Below, piece after piece: positions 25,093-33,269 of a stretch of 64,000 nucleotides of DNA. The translations under genes and the position numbers were made by a program. Within the stretch, counting starts at the first letter, position 1; each line of letters begins with the position of its first letter. Below the pieces are notes generated by a model. It searched no databases, had not been told where the DNA came from, and was given only the letters and a program-made list of their open reading frames with translations. Source of the DNA: UBA940 sp031548515 (GTDB taxonomy: Bacteria; Bacteroidota; Bacteroidia; Bacteroidales; Rikenellaceae); contig JAVBRB010000020.1 of assembly GCA_031548515.1 (NCBI GenBank), positions 21,830 to 85,829 of the forward strand. Reading direction: 5' to 3'.

Positions 25093-26631
25093 ATGTTCGT
25101 CAAAATAAGCACAGCGAGTATATACGGCATCGACGCTATGCCCGTCACGGTCGAAGCCAACGTCTCGAACGGGCTGGGTATGTTTCTGGTGGGCCTGCCA
25201 GACAGCGCGGTCAAGGAAAGCCAGGACAGGATACGTTCCGCTTTTCTGAACTGTGATATGAAGATGCCTGGCAAGCGCCTGGTGGTAAACCTCGCTCCGG
25301 CCGACGTACGCAAGGAAGGTTCGGCGTTCGACCTGCCTATCGCCGTAGCCGTTCTCGCGGCGACCGAACAGATAAGCGACAAAAAGCTGAGCGAATATAT
25401 GATTACTGGCGAACTGTCGCTAGACGGGGCTGTGAAACCGGTGAAAGGGGTGCTTCCGATAGCCGTGACAGCAAAAAAGCTGGGTTTCAGAGGTGTGATA
25501 GTTCCTGTGGAGAACGTTCCCGAAGCGGCCGTGGTTCAAGGCATCGACGTCATCGGAGCGGAAAACCTGAGGCAGATAGCCGGGTTCCTCAATGGCAATA
25601 TAGAAATAGAACCGGCGCCGCACACGATAGACGCGGACGACGGCGATGACGACCGTCTTTTTGCCGAGGACTTCAGCGATGTCAAAGGGCAGAGCCATGT
25701 GAAACGCGCGCTCGAAATAGCGGCGGCTGGCGGCCATAATGTGATTATGATAGGTGCTCCGGGATCCGGAAAGACGATGCTCGCCCGGCGCATATCCGGG
25801 ATCATGCCTCCCATGACGCTGGACGAAGCCCTCGAGACCACCAAAGTGCATTCCGTGGCCGGAAAACTCGGTTCACAGCGCGGACTGATGCGCACCCGTC
25901 CGTTCCGCGCGCCTCACCACCTCACTTCACAGGTCGCCCTGATAGGAGGCGGCACGAATCCACAGCCCGGCGAGGTGTCGCTGGCTCATAACGGCATACT
26001 TTTCCTGGACGAACTTCCCGAGTTCGGACGGTCGGTGCTTGAGGTACTGCGCCAACCGATGGAGGAAAAGGGCATCACCGTCAGCCGCGCGAAATACAGC
26101 GTAGAATACCCGGCTAATTTCACCCTGATAGCCTCGATGAACCCCTGTCCGTGCGGGTATTACAACCACCCTACAAAGGAGTGCGTCTGCGGCGGCGGTG
26201 CGGTTTTCCGCTACCTGAACCGCATTTCGGGGCCACTGATGGACCGCATCGATCTGCATATAGAAGTGACTCCGGTACCGTTGGCCGAGATGACGTCTGC
26301 AGTGCCGGGAGAATCCAGCGCCGAGATACGCAGACGTGTCATAGCGGCCCGCCGGATACAACAGCGGCGTTTCTCAGATTGCAATGGAGTTCACACCAAC
26401 GCCATGATGAACAGCAAGATGCTGCGTATCTTCTGTCCACTCACACGAGAGGCAGCAGCAATGCTCGAAACGGCGATGGAACGGCTGAGCCTTTCGGCGC
26501 GCGCCTACGACCGCATTATCAAGGTCGCCCGCACGATCGCCGACCTTGCTGGAGCCGATGACATCACGACGTCCCACATCGCCGAAGCGATCAACTACCG
26601 CAGCCTCGACCGCGAATCCTGGGGGCGCTAG
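25093..26631 (+). CDS. comM: YifB/ComM-family Mg-chelatase-like AAA+ ATPase
   Basis: 512 residues. An N-terminal Lon-protease-like fold (FLVGLPDSAVKESQDRIRSA) precedes a Mg-chelatase-type AAA+ core with Walker A GAPGSGKTM near 220 and Walker B GILFLDELPEF. It ends with RAYDRIIKVARTIADLAGAD. The zinc-like cysteines of CPCGYYNHPTKECVC are visible. ComM helicases promote branch migration in natural transformation; a role here is by homology only. It is 39 bases downstream of dnaB in the same direction. Confidence 0.93.
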   Translation: MFVKISTASIYGIDAMPVTVEANVSNGLGMFLVGLPDSAVKESQDRIRSAFLNCDMKMPGKRLVVNLAPADVRKEGSAFDLPIAVAVLAATEQISDKKLSEYMITGELSLDGAVKPVKGVLPIAVTAKKLGFRGVIVPVENVPEAAVVQGIDVIGAENLRQIAGFLNGNIEIEPAPHTIDADDGDDDRLFAEDFSDVKGQSHVKRALEIAAAGGHNVIMIGAPGSGKTMLARRISGIMPPMTLDEALETTKVHSVAGKLGSQRGLMRTRPFRAPHHLTSQVALIGGGTNPQPGEVSLAHNGILFLDELPEFGRSVLEVLRQPMEEKGITVSRAKYSVEYPANFTLIASMNPCPCGYYNHPTKECVCGGGAVFRYLNRISGPLMDRIDLHIEVTPVPLAEMTSAVPGESSAEIRRRVIAARRIQQRRFSDCNGVHTNAMMNSKMLRIFCPLTREAAAMLETAMERLSLSARAYDRIIKVARTIADLAGADDITTSHIAEAINYRSLDRESWGR

Positions 26632-26764
26632 GAACGACGGGAGCGATTGATCTTTCCACATAATATCCAGACAAAGACAAGCAAAAAACAACCAAGAAAT
26701 CAATGCCGTCTTTATTTGCCAACAAAAAAATAATGAAGACGATTCCAACACCAGAGCATACACA

Positions 26765-28156
26765 ATGAAACGGCTTACCACTCTCTTAATATCGATAATC
26801 GGCATTGCCGCACTGCAGGCACAGGATATCACCGGTTCGTGGAACGGCAAGGCCGAAATAGGGCCGCGGTCGATAAGGCTGGTGTTCCATATCGAAAAAA
26901 CCGGAGGCGGATACAGTGCCACGATGGACAGTCCCGACCAGGGAGCAAAAGGTATACCCGTATCTTCCGCCACTTTCACGGACGGCACGCTAACCATTTC
27001 GATCCCTCAATTAGGCTTCAAATATACGGGCATGCTGAGTGGGGATAGGCTAAAAGGGTCGTTTACCCAGTCCGGCGATATCTTCACGCTCGATATGGAT
27101 AGGGGCGATGTCGTTTTGAGCCGTCCGCAGGAGCCGAAGCCGCCATTCCCTTATCGCTCTGAAGCTGCGGTGTTCGAGAATAAACATGCGGGCATCCGGT
27201 TGGCCGGAACGCTCACCATGCCCGCCGGAGGAAAAAAGTTCCCGGCTGTGGTGCTGCTGACCGGTAGCGGACCGCAGAACCGCGATGAGGAACTCGCAGG
27301 GCATAAACCGTTTCTGGTACTTGCCGACTATCTCACTCGGCAAGGTATGGCAGTGCTGAGGTTCGACGACCGCGGTTTCGGCGAATCCGGAGGCATCTTC
27401 GCAGGGTCGACCACGGCCGATTTTGCGACCGATGCCGCAGCAGCCATAGATTACCTGCGCACCCGAAAAGAGATAGACAAAAAGAAAATAGGGTTGCTGG
27501 GGCACAGCGAAGGAGCGGCGGTGGCGTTCATTACAGCCGCCGGACGCCGCGACCTGGCCTTCGTGGTGTCGATGGCCGGGGCAGCGATGCCGGGCGACGA
27601 AATACTGATACGGCAGAACCGCGACATCCTTAACGCCGAGCCGAACATGCCCGAAGGTTATGTGGATTACTATATCGAAATCCTCAGACGAACATATGAT
27701 ACGGCAAAATCCAACGAGCCGGGATTTCTGAAAGCAAACGCCGACAGTCTTGCCGGCGCCGTAACGCGTCCGTCGCTATACTACATGCAGACGCGCGAAC
27801 AGATACGCCAGATATTCAGCCAACTGTCGGAGCCGTGGTTCATCTCTTTCTTAGATTACGACCCTGCGGACGACATCCGCCGCGTCACGGCTCCCGTAAT
27901 GGCCATCAATGGCGACAAGGACCTGCAAGTCAGTTCCGAAAATCTCGCCATTATGGAAAGCGTATTACGTGAAGCCGGTATTGAACAGTTCTGCATCAAG
28001 GAATATCCAGGCCTCAACCACCTGTTCCAGACCTCCCCAACCGGACGCATACAGGAATACGGCCAGATCGAAGAAACCATTTCGCCGAGAGTGTTAGAAG
28101 ACATTGCTGAGTGGATATTCCTGATAACCAGACAAACAGCAGACTTACAACCGTAA
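26765..28156 (+). CDS. Secreted alpha/beta hydrolase
   Basis: 463 residues. A signal peptide (MKRLTTLLISIIGIAALQAQ) leads to a small beta domain at about 20-125 (ITGSWNGKAEIGPRSIRLVF) and then an alpha/beta-hydrolase. In it, LLTGSGPQNRDEE forms the oxyanion region, LLGHSEGAAVA holds the nucleophile serine, VMAINGDKDLQV the acid, and YPGLNHLF the histidine. Such proteins are probably periplasmic esterases or dienelactone-hydrolase-like enzymes; the substrate is unknown. The 54 codons after its stop remain open in the same frame. Confidence 0.87.
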   Translation: MKRLTTLLISIIGIAALQAQDITGSWNGKAEIGPRSIRLVFHIEKTGGGYSATMDSPDQGAKGIPVSSATFTDGTLTISIPQLGFKYTGMLSGDRLKGSFTQSGDIFTLDMDRGDVVLSRPQEPKPPFPYRSEAAVFENKHAGIRLAGTLTMPAGGKKFPAVVLLTGSGPQNRDEELAGHKPFLVLADYLTRQGMAVLRFDDRGFGESGGIFAGSTTADFATDAAAAIDYLRTRKEIDKKKIGLLGHSEGAAVAFITAAGRRDLAFVVSMAGAAMPGDEILIRQNRDILNAEPNMPEGYVDYYIEILRRTYDTAKSNEPGFLKANADSLAGAVTRPSLYYMQTREQIRQIFSQLSEPWFISFLDYDPADDIRRVTAPVMAINGDKDLQVSSENLAIMESVLREAGIEQFCIKEYPGLNHLFQTSPTGRIQEYGQIEETISPRVLEDIAEWIFLITRQTADLQP

Positions 28157-28321
28157 ATTCCACGGACAAGGAGGCAGATCCAGGCTCTCAAGGATTACCT
28201 GGCATGCGATTACAGTCACTCCGCACTATTCGGATTCATCGATAAAGCAGGCACAACACAGAGAGTACCACAGGGAAACAGTTTTGTAAATGAGGCAGAT
28301 TCACTATGGCAGGAAATTTGA
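28157..28321 (+). pseudogene. Possible gene remnant in frame after the hydrolase stop
   Basis: After the hydrolase TAA, 54 sense codons continue in the same frame to a TGA at 28319-28321. They read like protein (ALKDYLACDYSHSALFGFID, then QGNSFVNEADSLWQ) and have no internal stop. No start codon or RBS is seen. It may be the relic of a separate gene, a former C-terminal extension cut off by the TAA, or chance. I do not recognise a family. Confidence 0.3.
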
Positions 28322-28369
28322 TGCTTTTAGAATGCTACGGAGAAGCCCATTTAAAAACATAAAACGATT

Positions 28370-29137
28370 ATGAAAAATTTCACAATTACATTCTTTGCAG
28401 TGTGCGCTGCAGCAGTCGCACTGACATCCTGCCAACAGAAATCCGACAAACCGGAATTCGCTTCCATCGACAAGAGCGAAATGTTCAGGACCGGTGACGG
28501 CACGTTCGAACTCGATTACCGCTTCGAATACCTTTCGTGGTATCCCAACGACAGTGTGGAAATAAAAATCCGCACTGCTATGATCGCCGATTTCTTCGGT
28601 GAGGAATACGTCAAAACGAACCCCATGGAAAGTTCCCTGGCATTCGACCGGTCGATCGCCGGCATGTACGTCAACAGCGAGCCAGGCGACCACATGTGGA
28701 GCGGATTCACGAAGAAACGCTCGCACAAGGACGTACTCAATGACCGAATCGTGGCCTATACGATCGAGCATTCGGAATATATGGGCGGCGCTCACGGGAT
28801 GGAAACAGTCATGTACTACAATTACGATCTGCGTACAGGGGACCGCCTGACGCTCGACGACGTTTTCTCTCCTGACGGAAAGGCTGCGCTTGCCGACAAG
28901 ATCCGCACGGAGATACTCGAAGAGCATCAGAAAGACAACTGGGAAGAACTGAATGAGGAAAATTGCTATTTCTCGATCGACTCGATACAGCCGACCGAGA
29001 ACTTCCTGCTTTCGAAAGAACACATCACTTTCATGTACAATCCGTATGACATTGCCTGCTATGCGCAGGGCCGTACTAAAGTAATGCTACCGTTGAACGG
29101 GCTGGACGGCTTTAAAAAAGATATTCTCGTGAAATAG
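28370..29137 (+). CDS. DUF3298/RsiV-like lipoprotein
   Basis: 255 residues. The lipoprotein signal is MKNFTITFFAVCAAAVALTSC (lipobox cysteine 21). The body matches the DUF3298 family: EYMGGAHGMETVMYYNYDLRTGDRLTLDDVF, the YxGGAHG-and-acidic-loop pattern shared with RsiV and PdaC-type proteins that bind peptidoglycan fragments or lysozyme. The C-terminal LSKEHITFMYNPYDIACYAQG also fits. It is likely periplasmic or outer-membrane-anchored; its own role is unknown. Confidence 0.82.
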   Translation: MKNFTITFFAVCAAAVALTSCQQKSDKPEFASIDKSEMFRTGDGTFELDYRFEYLSWYPNDSVEIKIRTAMIADFFGEEYVKTNPMESSLAFDRSIAGMYVNSEPGDHMWSGFTKKRSHKDVLNDRIVAYTIEHSEYMGGAHGMETVMYYNYDLRTGDRLTLDDVFSPDGKAALADKIRTEILEEHQKDNWEELNEENCYFSIDSIQPTENFLLSKEHITFMYNPYDIACYAQGRTKVMLPLNGLDGFKKDILVK

Positions 29138-29144
29138 CCCCGCG

Positions 29145-29189
29145 ACATAAAAAAAGAAAGCATCCTATGGATGCTTTCTTTTTTTATGT
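29145..29189. terminator. Bidirectional terminator
   Basis: A 45-base perfect palindrome with arms of 21 (ACATAAAAAAAGAAAGCATCC) around a 3-nt loop. T/A runs on both sides let it serve the DUF3298 gene (+) and the small gene ending at 29204 (-). Confidence 0.9.
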
Positions 29190-29203
29190 TGTAATAACAT
29201 AGT

Positions 29204-29401
29204 TTATGCCGTAAGGATAACATTGGCAGAACTGATCTGCGATTTTCTTTCCTTGACCTGATATTCGCGCCTAAATGACTCCAAGCTATCATTCATAGTA
29301 TTAATAGCCTCGATATGTTTTTTCTTATCGAGGGTGTTTGATTTATCCTGTGCCCTCAATTCCGAGTCCAGAATATCTGATTTACTTATCTTCTTAATCA
29401 T
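29204..29401 (-). CDS. Small hydrophilic protein of unknown function
   Basis: 65 residues, rich in K, E, S and N, with no signal peptide, cysteine or membrane segment; a helical or coiled-coil stretch is likely (KKKHIEAINTMNDSLESFRR). Support for a real gene comes from a TATATTTG -7 box at 29434-29427 on the same strand, with a leader of about 20 nt to the ATG, and from the bidirectional terminator just after the stop. Base composition is clearly more AT-rich than neighbouring genes, which suggests recent acquisition. No family recognised. Confidence 0.55.
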   Translation of the reverse strand: MIKKISKSDILDSELRAQDKSNTLDKKKHIEAINTMNDSLESFRREYQVKERKSQISSANVILTA

Positions 29402-29426
29402 TGTTAAAATGCTCGGAGATTATGTT

Positions 29427-29434
29427 CAAATATA
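29427..29434 (-). promoter_or_regulatory. -7 box of the small 65-residue gene
   Basis: CAAATATA on the plus strand reads TATATTTG on the minus strand (TAnnTTTG), 25 bases before the ATG at 29401. Confidence 0.5.
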
Positions 29435-29537
29435 CAAAAGTTTTGCAAAACTAATGAAAATTCCTCTAATTTACTCTTTTTCACAATCGTGCCATTTTGC
29501 ATCTGCAGACGATCTTCATAATTGTATCCAATAAAAA

Positions 29538-29570
29538 CACCCCAAAAGTTTTTGTCCAACTTTTGGGGTG
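29538..29570. terminator. Hairpin in the 29.4-29.7 kb intergenic region
   Basis: Perfect stem CACCCCAAAAGTT/AACTTTTGGGGTG with loop TTTGTCC. The gap 29402-29729 otherwise contains the dispersed GC-rich repeat and no convincing gene. It may terminate the DUF4251 operon coming from the right. Confidence 0.55.
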
Positions 29571-29603
29571 CAGTTCAATTGTTTTGCGAAGCAAAATAAT
29601 CAT

Positions 29604-29654
29604 CGACCGAGCGCCGACCGTCGGCCGGTGGAGGTATCTTGCGAGGGAGATAAC
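29604..29654. repeat. Dispersed GC-rich intergenic repeat, copy A
   Basis: Contains CGACCGAGCGCCGACCGTCG, then TATCTTGCGAGGGAGATAAC after a short spacer. The 18-mer GAGCGCCGACCGTCGGCC is identical in copy B (59277-59335). Partly self-complementary (GGCCGACGGTCGGCGC). Confidence 0.65.
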
Positions 29655-29729
29655 TAAAAGGGTGCTACCCAGCCGCAAGCGGCGGGGTAGTTCAATTCGG
29701 TCAGGCCTGTTCGTTTACAGATAAAAAGG

Positions 29730-30263
29730 CTACTCGGTTTTGACCTTTATCACTTCGAATTTCGGGTCGAGGTCCATGTTGCCGTCGAACGACATGCCCT
29801 GCTTGTTAATGGCATTTATGTTCAGAAAAGCCTCGCCTGTGGGATAAATCTCGAGGTTGAAAGTATAATCGTCTTCATCGGACCGTGCGTTGAACGTAAT
29901 GAGATGCTGTCCCTTTTTACCTTCTTTCACGCTATAGCCGGTGATGGGTGCTTCAAAACTCAGGCCCTCGCCACCGCCGAACGGAATGGTGTAGGCACGT
30001 CCGAAATAAGGTAGGAAAGACTCCACACGGTCGCCGATCACAGATACGAAATAAGGATAATTCAGTGCAAAAGAAGGTCCCGCCATGGGAAACGCCCTGT
30101 CGAAATCCACCTTATACATCCTTTTGTCCAGCATCTGCTGTACCAACTGCTGCGTCGCGGCGTCTTTTTCACTTGCCGCGGCCGATTGGGTCGCAGAGCA
30201 GGAAGCCATAGCCGCCATGCTTCCGACCAGAGCGAGAATAACAAATAATCTTTTCATATTCAA
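29730..30263 (-). CDS. DUF4251 family lipoprotein
   Basis: 177 residues (ATG 30263, or 30257 two codons later). A lipoprotein signal ending MAAMASC precedes a Bacteroidales-specific DUF4251 body: YKVDFDRAFPMAGPSFALNYPYFVSVIGDRVESFLPYFGRAY and HLITFNARSDEDDYTFNLEIYPTGEAFLNIN. The fold is probably a beta sandwich or barrel exposed to the periplasm; function unknown. It is the last gene of a minus-strand run with the calycin-like lipoprotein and the TonB receptor, though 103 bases separate it from the former. Confidence 0.85.
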   Translation of the reverse strand: MNMKRLFVILALVGSMAAMASCSATQSAAASEKDAATQQLVQQMLDKRMYKVDFDRAFPMAGPSFALNYPYFVSVIGDRVESFLPYFGRAYTIPFGGGEGLSFEAPITGYSVKEGKKGQHLITFNARSDEDDYTFNLEIYPTGEAFLNINAINKQGMSFDGNMDLDPKFEVIKVKTE

Positions 30264-30366
30264 TAAGTTTTAATCAATTTTACAACATTGCATTCCATCA
30301 TATGCAAATACTGTACAAAACTCGCACCGCAGCAGATTTTTTATGCGTGAATATGAAAAGCCGTGG

Positions 30367-30831
30367 TTATTCAGCCGCCACTACCGTTCCGGAGAACGAT
30401 GTCGGGAAAGTACCGAACATCGTATCGAAAGAGAGTTCCGATGCAGTGACAGATCCTTCCATATCAGTAATCGTGTATACAGGGAATTCTCCGCCCATGG
30501 CAATCGGAACGATCCCGTCGCCGCTGAGCGCAATGGCCTTGTCCGTCTCCACAGTGGTCACTCCGGGGATAGTAATATCCATCTTCGGCATCATCTCCGC
30601 AAATTTGACCTGTTCCATTTTGATCTCGGCCGTACCGTCATCGCCAAACGTGATCCTAACAGCCACGTTCTCTTTGACAAACGGACTGTCGCTGTCAGGG
30701 CTGACGGTCACGGTCCCCACATAAGTTCCGTCTTCGACAGTTACGGGATCGTTGTCGTTTCCGTCGTTGTTTTTGTCGCATGACGACGCGAAAAGGGTTG
30801 CGGCGGCAAAAAGAAAGATAATTTTTTTCAT
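30367..30831 (-). CDS. Calycin-like domain lipoprotein
   Basis: 154 residues. The signal MKKIIFLFAAATLFASSC has a lipobox cysteine at 18, followed by an Asn/Asp-rich linker and a compact beta-rich domain (GTYVGTVTVS, NVAVRITFGDDGTAEIKMEQVKFAEMMP, SGTVVA) typical of the Bacteroidota calycin-like lipoproteins. These are thought to bind a small hydrophobic or metal-linked ligand at the cell surface. The gene starts 14 bases after the stop of the TonB receptor gene, so co-transcription is very likely and a shared ligand plausible. Confidence 0.72.
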   Translation of the reverse strand: MKKIIFLFAAATLFASSCDKNNDGNDNDPVTVEDGTYVGTVTVSPDSDSPFVKENVAVRITFGDDGTAEIKMEQVKFAEMMPKMDITIPGVTTVETDKAIALSGDGIVPIAMGGEFPVYTITDMEGSVTASELSFDTMFGTFPTSFSGTVVAAE

Positions 30832-30845
30832 AGAGCTATAAAGAT

Positions 30846-33113
30846 TTAAAAATTTATGTCGAATGAGATTCCGAAACGCAGCGGCTTCCCGCGCTGCACG
30901 AAAGAGTTGCCCACCGATTTGAAATAAAAAGTATAATATTCCGTATTAGTGAGGTTGCGTCCCCACAGGCAGACAGCGATCTTCCGCATATTCAGCGTCG
31001 CCGAAGCGTTCAACAGGCCGTAGAAAAACTGGGATATGGTGTTCGACTCGTTCCAGTAAATCGGCCCCGCCCCCTGCCATGACACGCTCAGCATTATGTC
31101 ATCGGCCCACCGCCATGGCAGCGGCTGGCTGTAGACACATTCTGCAAAAACGGTATTCTGCGGCACATAAGGAACGTACATACCCGAATAATCCATGGTA
31201 ATGTTTTCCCCGTTCTCATTCCTTCCGCCAGTAAGGTATTCTGTGAATTTCGCATTGGTGTAGCCGTAATTTCCCGTGAGTCGGAACCGGCCGGGACGGT
31301 AGGACACGGACAATTCGGCACCGCAGCTGCGCGAACGGCCCGCGTTGGACATCATGCGTCCTGTCGTCTGTCCCGGCGGGAAGACCGTGATCTGCTGGTC
31401 GCGCAGATCTATGTAAAACAGCGCCGCATCCACTGACAGGCGACTTTCAGGCCACTCCAAGTGCATGCCTGTCTCATAATTCCAACTGTATTCCGGCTTG
31501 TAGGAGATGGCCCGGTCGATGTCGTAGGCCGTTCCCATTCCGTCCGGATATATACCGAGATCGGCCATCATATCCAGCATCATCCTGTTTTGGAGTATAT
31601 CGGAGAATATCTGGGTATTGTAACCGCCCGATTTATAGCCGCGCGTAACGGAAGCATACACTATCCCGGGGCCGGTATCGAAAGAAACCGACAGGTGGGG
31701 CATCAACTCGAAGAACTGTTTGCTCTGACGGCCGCTCATCTCCACCGGAAGAACCTTGTAATCGGGCATCGTCATGGTGAACCGGTAATTTATCGCCGCA
31801 CTGTTGGAATAACTGATGGCCGTATGCTCATAGTCGGCCCTAAGCCCCGTCGCGAACTTCCACCGCCCCGCCAGCCAGGTCGACTGGTGGTACAGCGACG
31901 CTCCGAAAACCGGAAGCCGGAATGCGCTTTCTATCGGAAACGAGTCCTCCTCGATGCGGATACCCTCGCCCGGGAACATCTTCCCTATCTCTTTGTTGGC
32001 ATTGGCAAGTATAAGTTCGTCTATGCCGTCGCGCTTGAAAACGACCGGGGCATCCATATCATTGCGCTTGTAAAAACCGAATGCACCCGTTATCCATCGC
32101 CACCGCCCCTTGTCGTGCGAACGGAACACTAATTCCTGCGTAGCCGCATGTTCGTGCTGGGTCTGCCGCAGCGTGAACATCGAGGCAGGACGGAAATCCT
32201 GATCGAGCCTCATATCGTCGGCAGTGAACTGATAGCTGGTCGTGGACGAGAACCTGAAACGGCCGCCTGCATAACGGAAAGTCAACCCGTCGATAACGTT
32301 CACCCGTTCGTAGGAACATGGATCGTTATGGTTCACCGGCGAAATCGTACCGGTCTGTTCGTCGTAGAACGAATATGCGAATCCCCTCTGTTTTACATAG
32401 CCTCCAAAGAGCGTATTTTCGAGTGTCCACCCCCCTTTGAGAATAGCGACGAACTTCGTACGTCCGCTTTCGCTAAGCACGCGGTCGGCCGACGAGCCGT
32501 CATACCGGTTCGTAAAGAAACCGTCACTGTACATGTGGTTGAGCGCAACGGAAAATGCAAATTTATCAGACGGACGATGGTATGTCGATGCACGCAATTC
32601 GGAGGTGTTCCCGTTGCCGTATCCACCGTGCAGGCGCGTACCTTGCCACTGCATCGGAGAAATAGTATGCATATCGATAACCCCTGCAATCGTGTTACGC
32701 CCATAGAGGGTTCCCTGCGGGCCGCGCAGCACATACACCCGGCTGAGGTCATAAAGATCCTGGTCGTAGTTGTTCTTGTTGACAATGGGGATGTTGTCGA
32801 TGTACAACCCAACCGCGGGCTGTTCCATACGAGCGCCAATGCCGCGCATATAGACCGAAGCGGTCATCTTCGAACCATAGTCGGCCTGCATGAAGTTGGG
32901 AACTGCAAAAGAAAGGTCTTTCGGCTCCAGTATGCGCTCCGACCTCAGCCTCTCCGCCGCAAACGAAGACACAGACAGCGGTTCGTCGAAGAACTGCCCG
33001 TTGTGCTTGATCGGATATGCGGAAACGGTTATCTCCGTAATCGCGTGCATCGCAACGGAATCCGCTTCCGGCTGCAGTGGCAGCAACATCAACAATGCAT
33101 ATATGGGATTCAT
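30846..33113 (-). CDS. TonB-dependent outer-membrane receptor
   Basis: 755 residues. A short signal (MNPIYALLMLLPLQ) is followed by a TonB-box-like ITEITVSAY and a plug with SVYMRGIGARMEQPAVGLYID and VYVLRGPQGTLYGRNTIAGVID. Then comes a 22-strand barrel ending in an aromatic C-terminus (LRFGISFDINF). It resembles iron-siderophore or FecA-like receptors, not SusC: there is no carboxypeptidase-like N-terminal domain and no SusD partner. A -7 box TAATTTTG lies at 33147-33140 on the minus strand. The AraC-type gene upstream and the calycin-like gene downstream suggest an inducible uptake locus of unknown ligand. Confidence 0.9.
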   Translation of the reverse strand: MNPIYALLMLLPLQPEADSVAMHAITEITVSAYPIKHNGQFFDEPLSVSSFAAERLRSERILEPKDLSFAVPNFMQADYGSKMTASVYMRGIGARMEQPAVGLYIDNIPIVNKNNYDQDLYDLSRVYVLRGPQGTLYGRNTIAGVIDMHTISPMQWQGTRLHGGYGNGNTSELRASTYHRPSDKFAFSVALNHMYSDGFFTNRYDGSSADRVLSESGRTKFVAILKGGWTLENTLFGGYVKQRGFAYSFYDEQTGTISPVNHNDPCSYERVNVIDGLTFRYAGGRFRFSSTTSYQFTADDMRLDQDFRPASMFTLRQTQHEHAATQELVFRSHDKGRWRWITGAFGFYKRNDMDAPVVFKRDGIDELILANANKEIGKMFPGEGIRIEEDSFPIESAFRLPVFGASLYHQSTWLAGRWKFATGLRADYEHTAISYSNSAAINYRFTMTMPDYKVLPVEMSGRQSKQFFELMPHLSVSFDTGPGIVYASVTRGYKSGGYNTQIFSDILQNRMMLDMMADLGIYPDGMGTAYDIDRAISYKPEYSWNYETGMHLEWPESRLSVDAALFYIDLRDQQITVFPPGQTTGRMMSNAGRSRSCGAELSVSYRPGRFRLTGNYGYTNAKFTEYLTGGRNENGENITMDYSGMYVPYVPQNTVFAECVYSQPLPWRWADDIMLSVSWQGAGPIYWNESNTISQFFYGLLNASATLNMRKIAVCLWGRNLTNTEYYTFYFKSVGNSFVQRGKPLRFGISFDINF

Positions 33114-33139
33114 CAGGACCGCAACGAATTTTTACGCTG

Positions 33140-33195
33140 CAAAATTAGCCTTGCGGGACGGATGATTTTAGGACAAAACCGGACAGCGTTTGGAC
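33140..33195 (-). promoter_or_regulatory. Promoter and candidate AraC operator of the TonB receptor operon
   Basis: On the minus strand the -7 box TAATTTTG (33147-33140) lies about 27 bases before the ATG. Directly upstream, GGAC (plus-strand reading) occurs at 33156, 33171, 33181 and 33192. The last three are spaced 10 and 11 bases, one helical turn apart, as for repeated activator half-sites. Confidence 0.45.
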
Positions 33196-33269
33196 TGACA
33201 CAAACTAATAATAGGTATTGTCATAATTAAAAATACCTGATTAATTACAAAACACGATATTAATTCGCT

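Noticed and set aside
32148..33230. 360-codon open frame on the plus strand
   Set aside because: Antisense to the TonB receptor.
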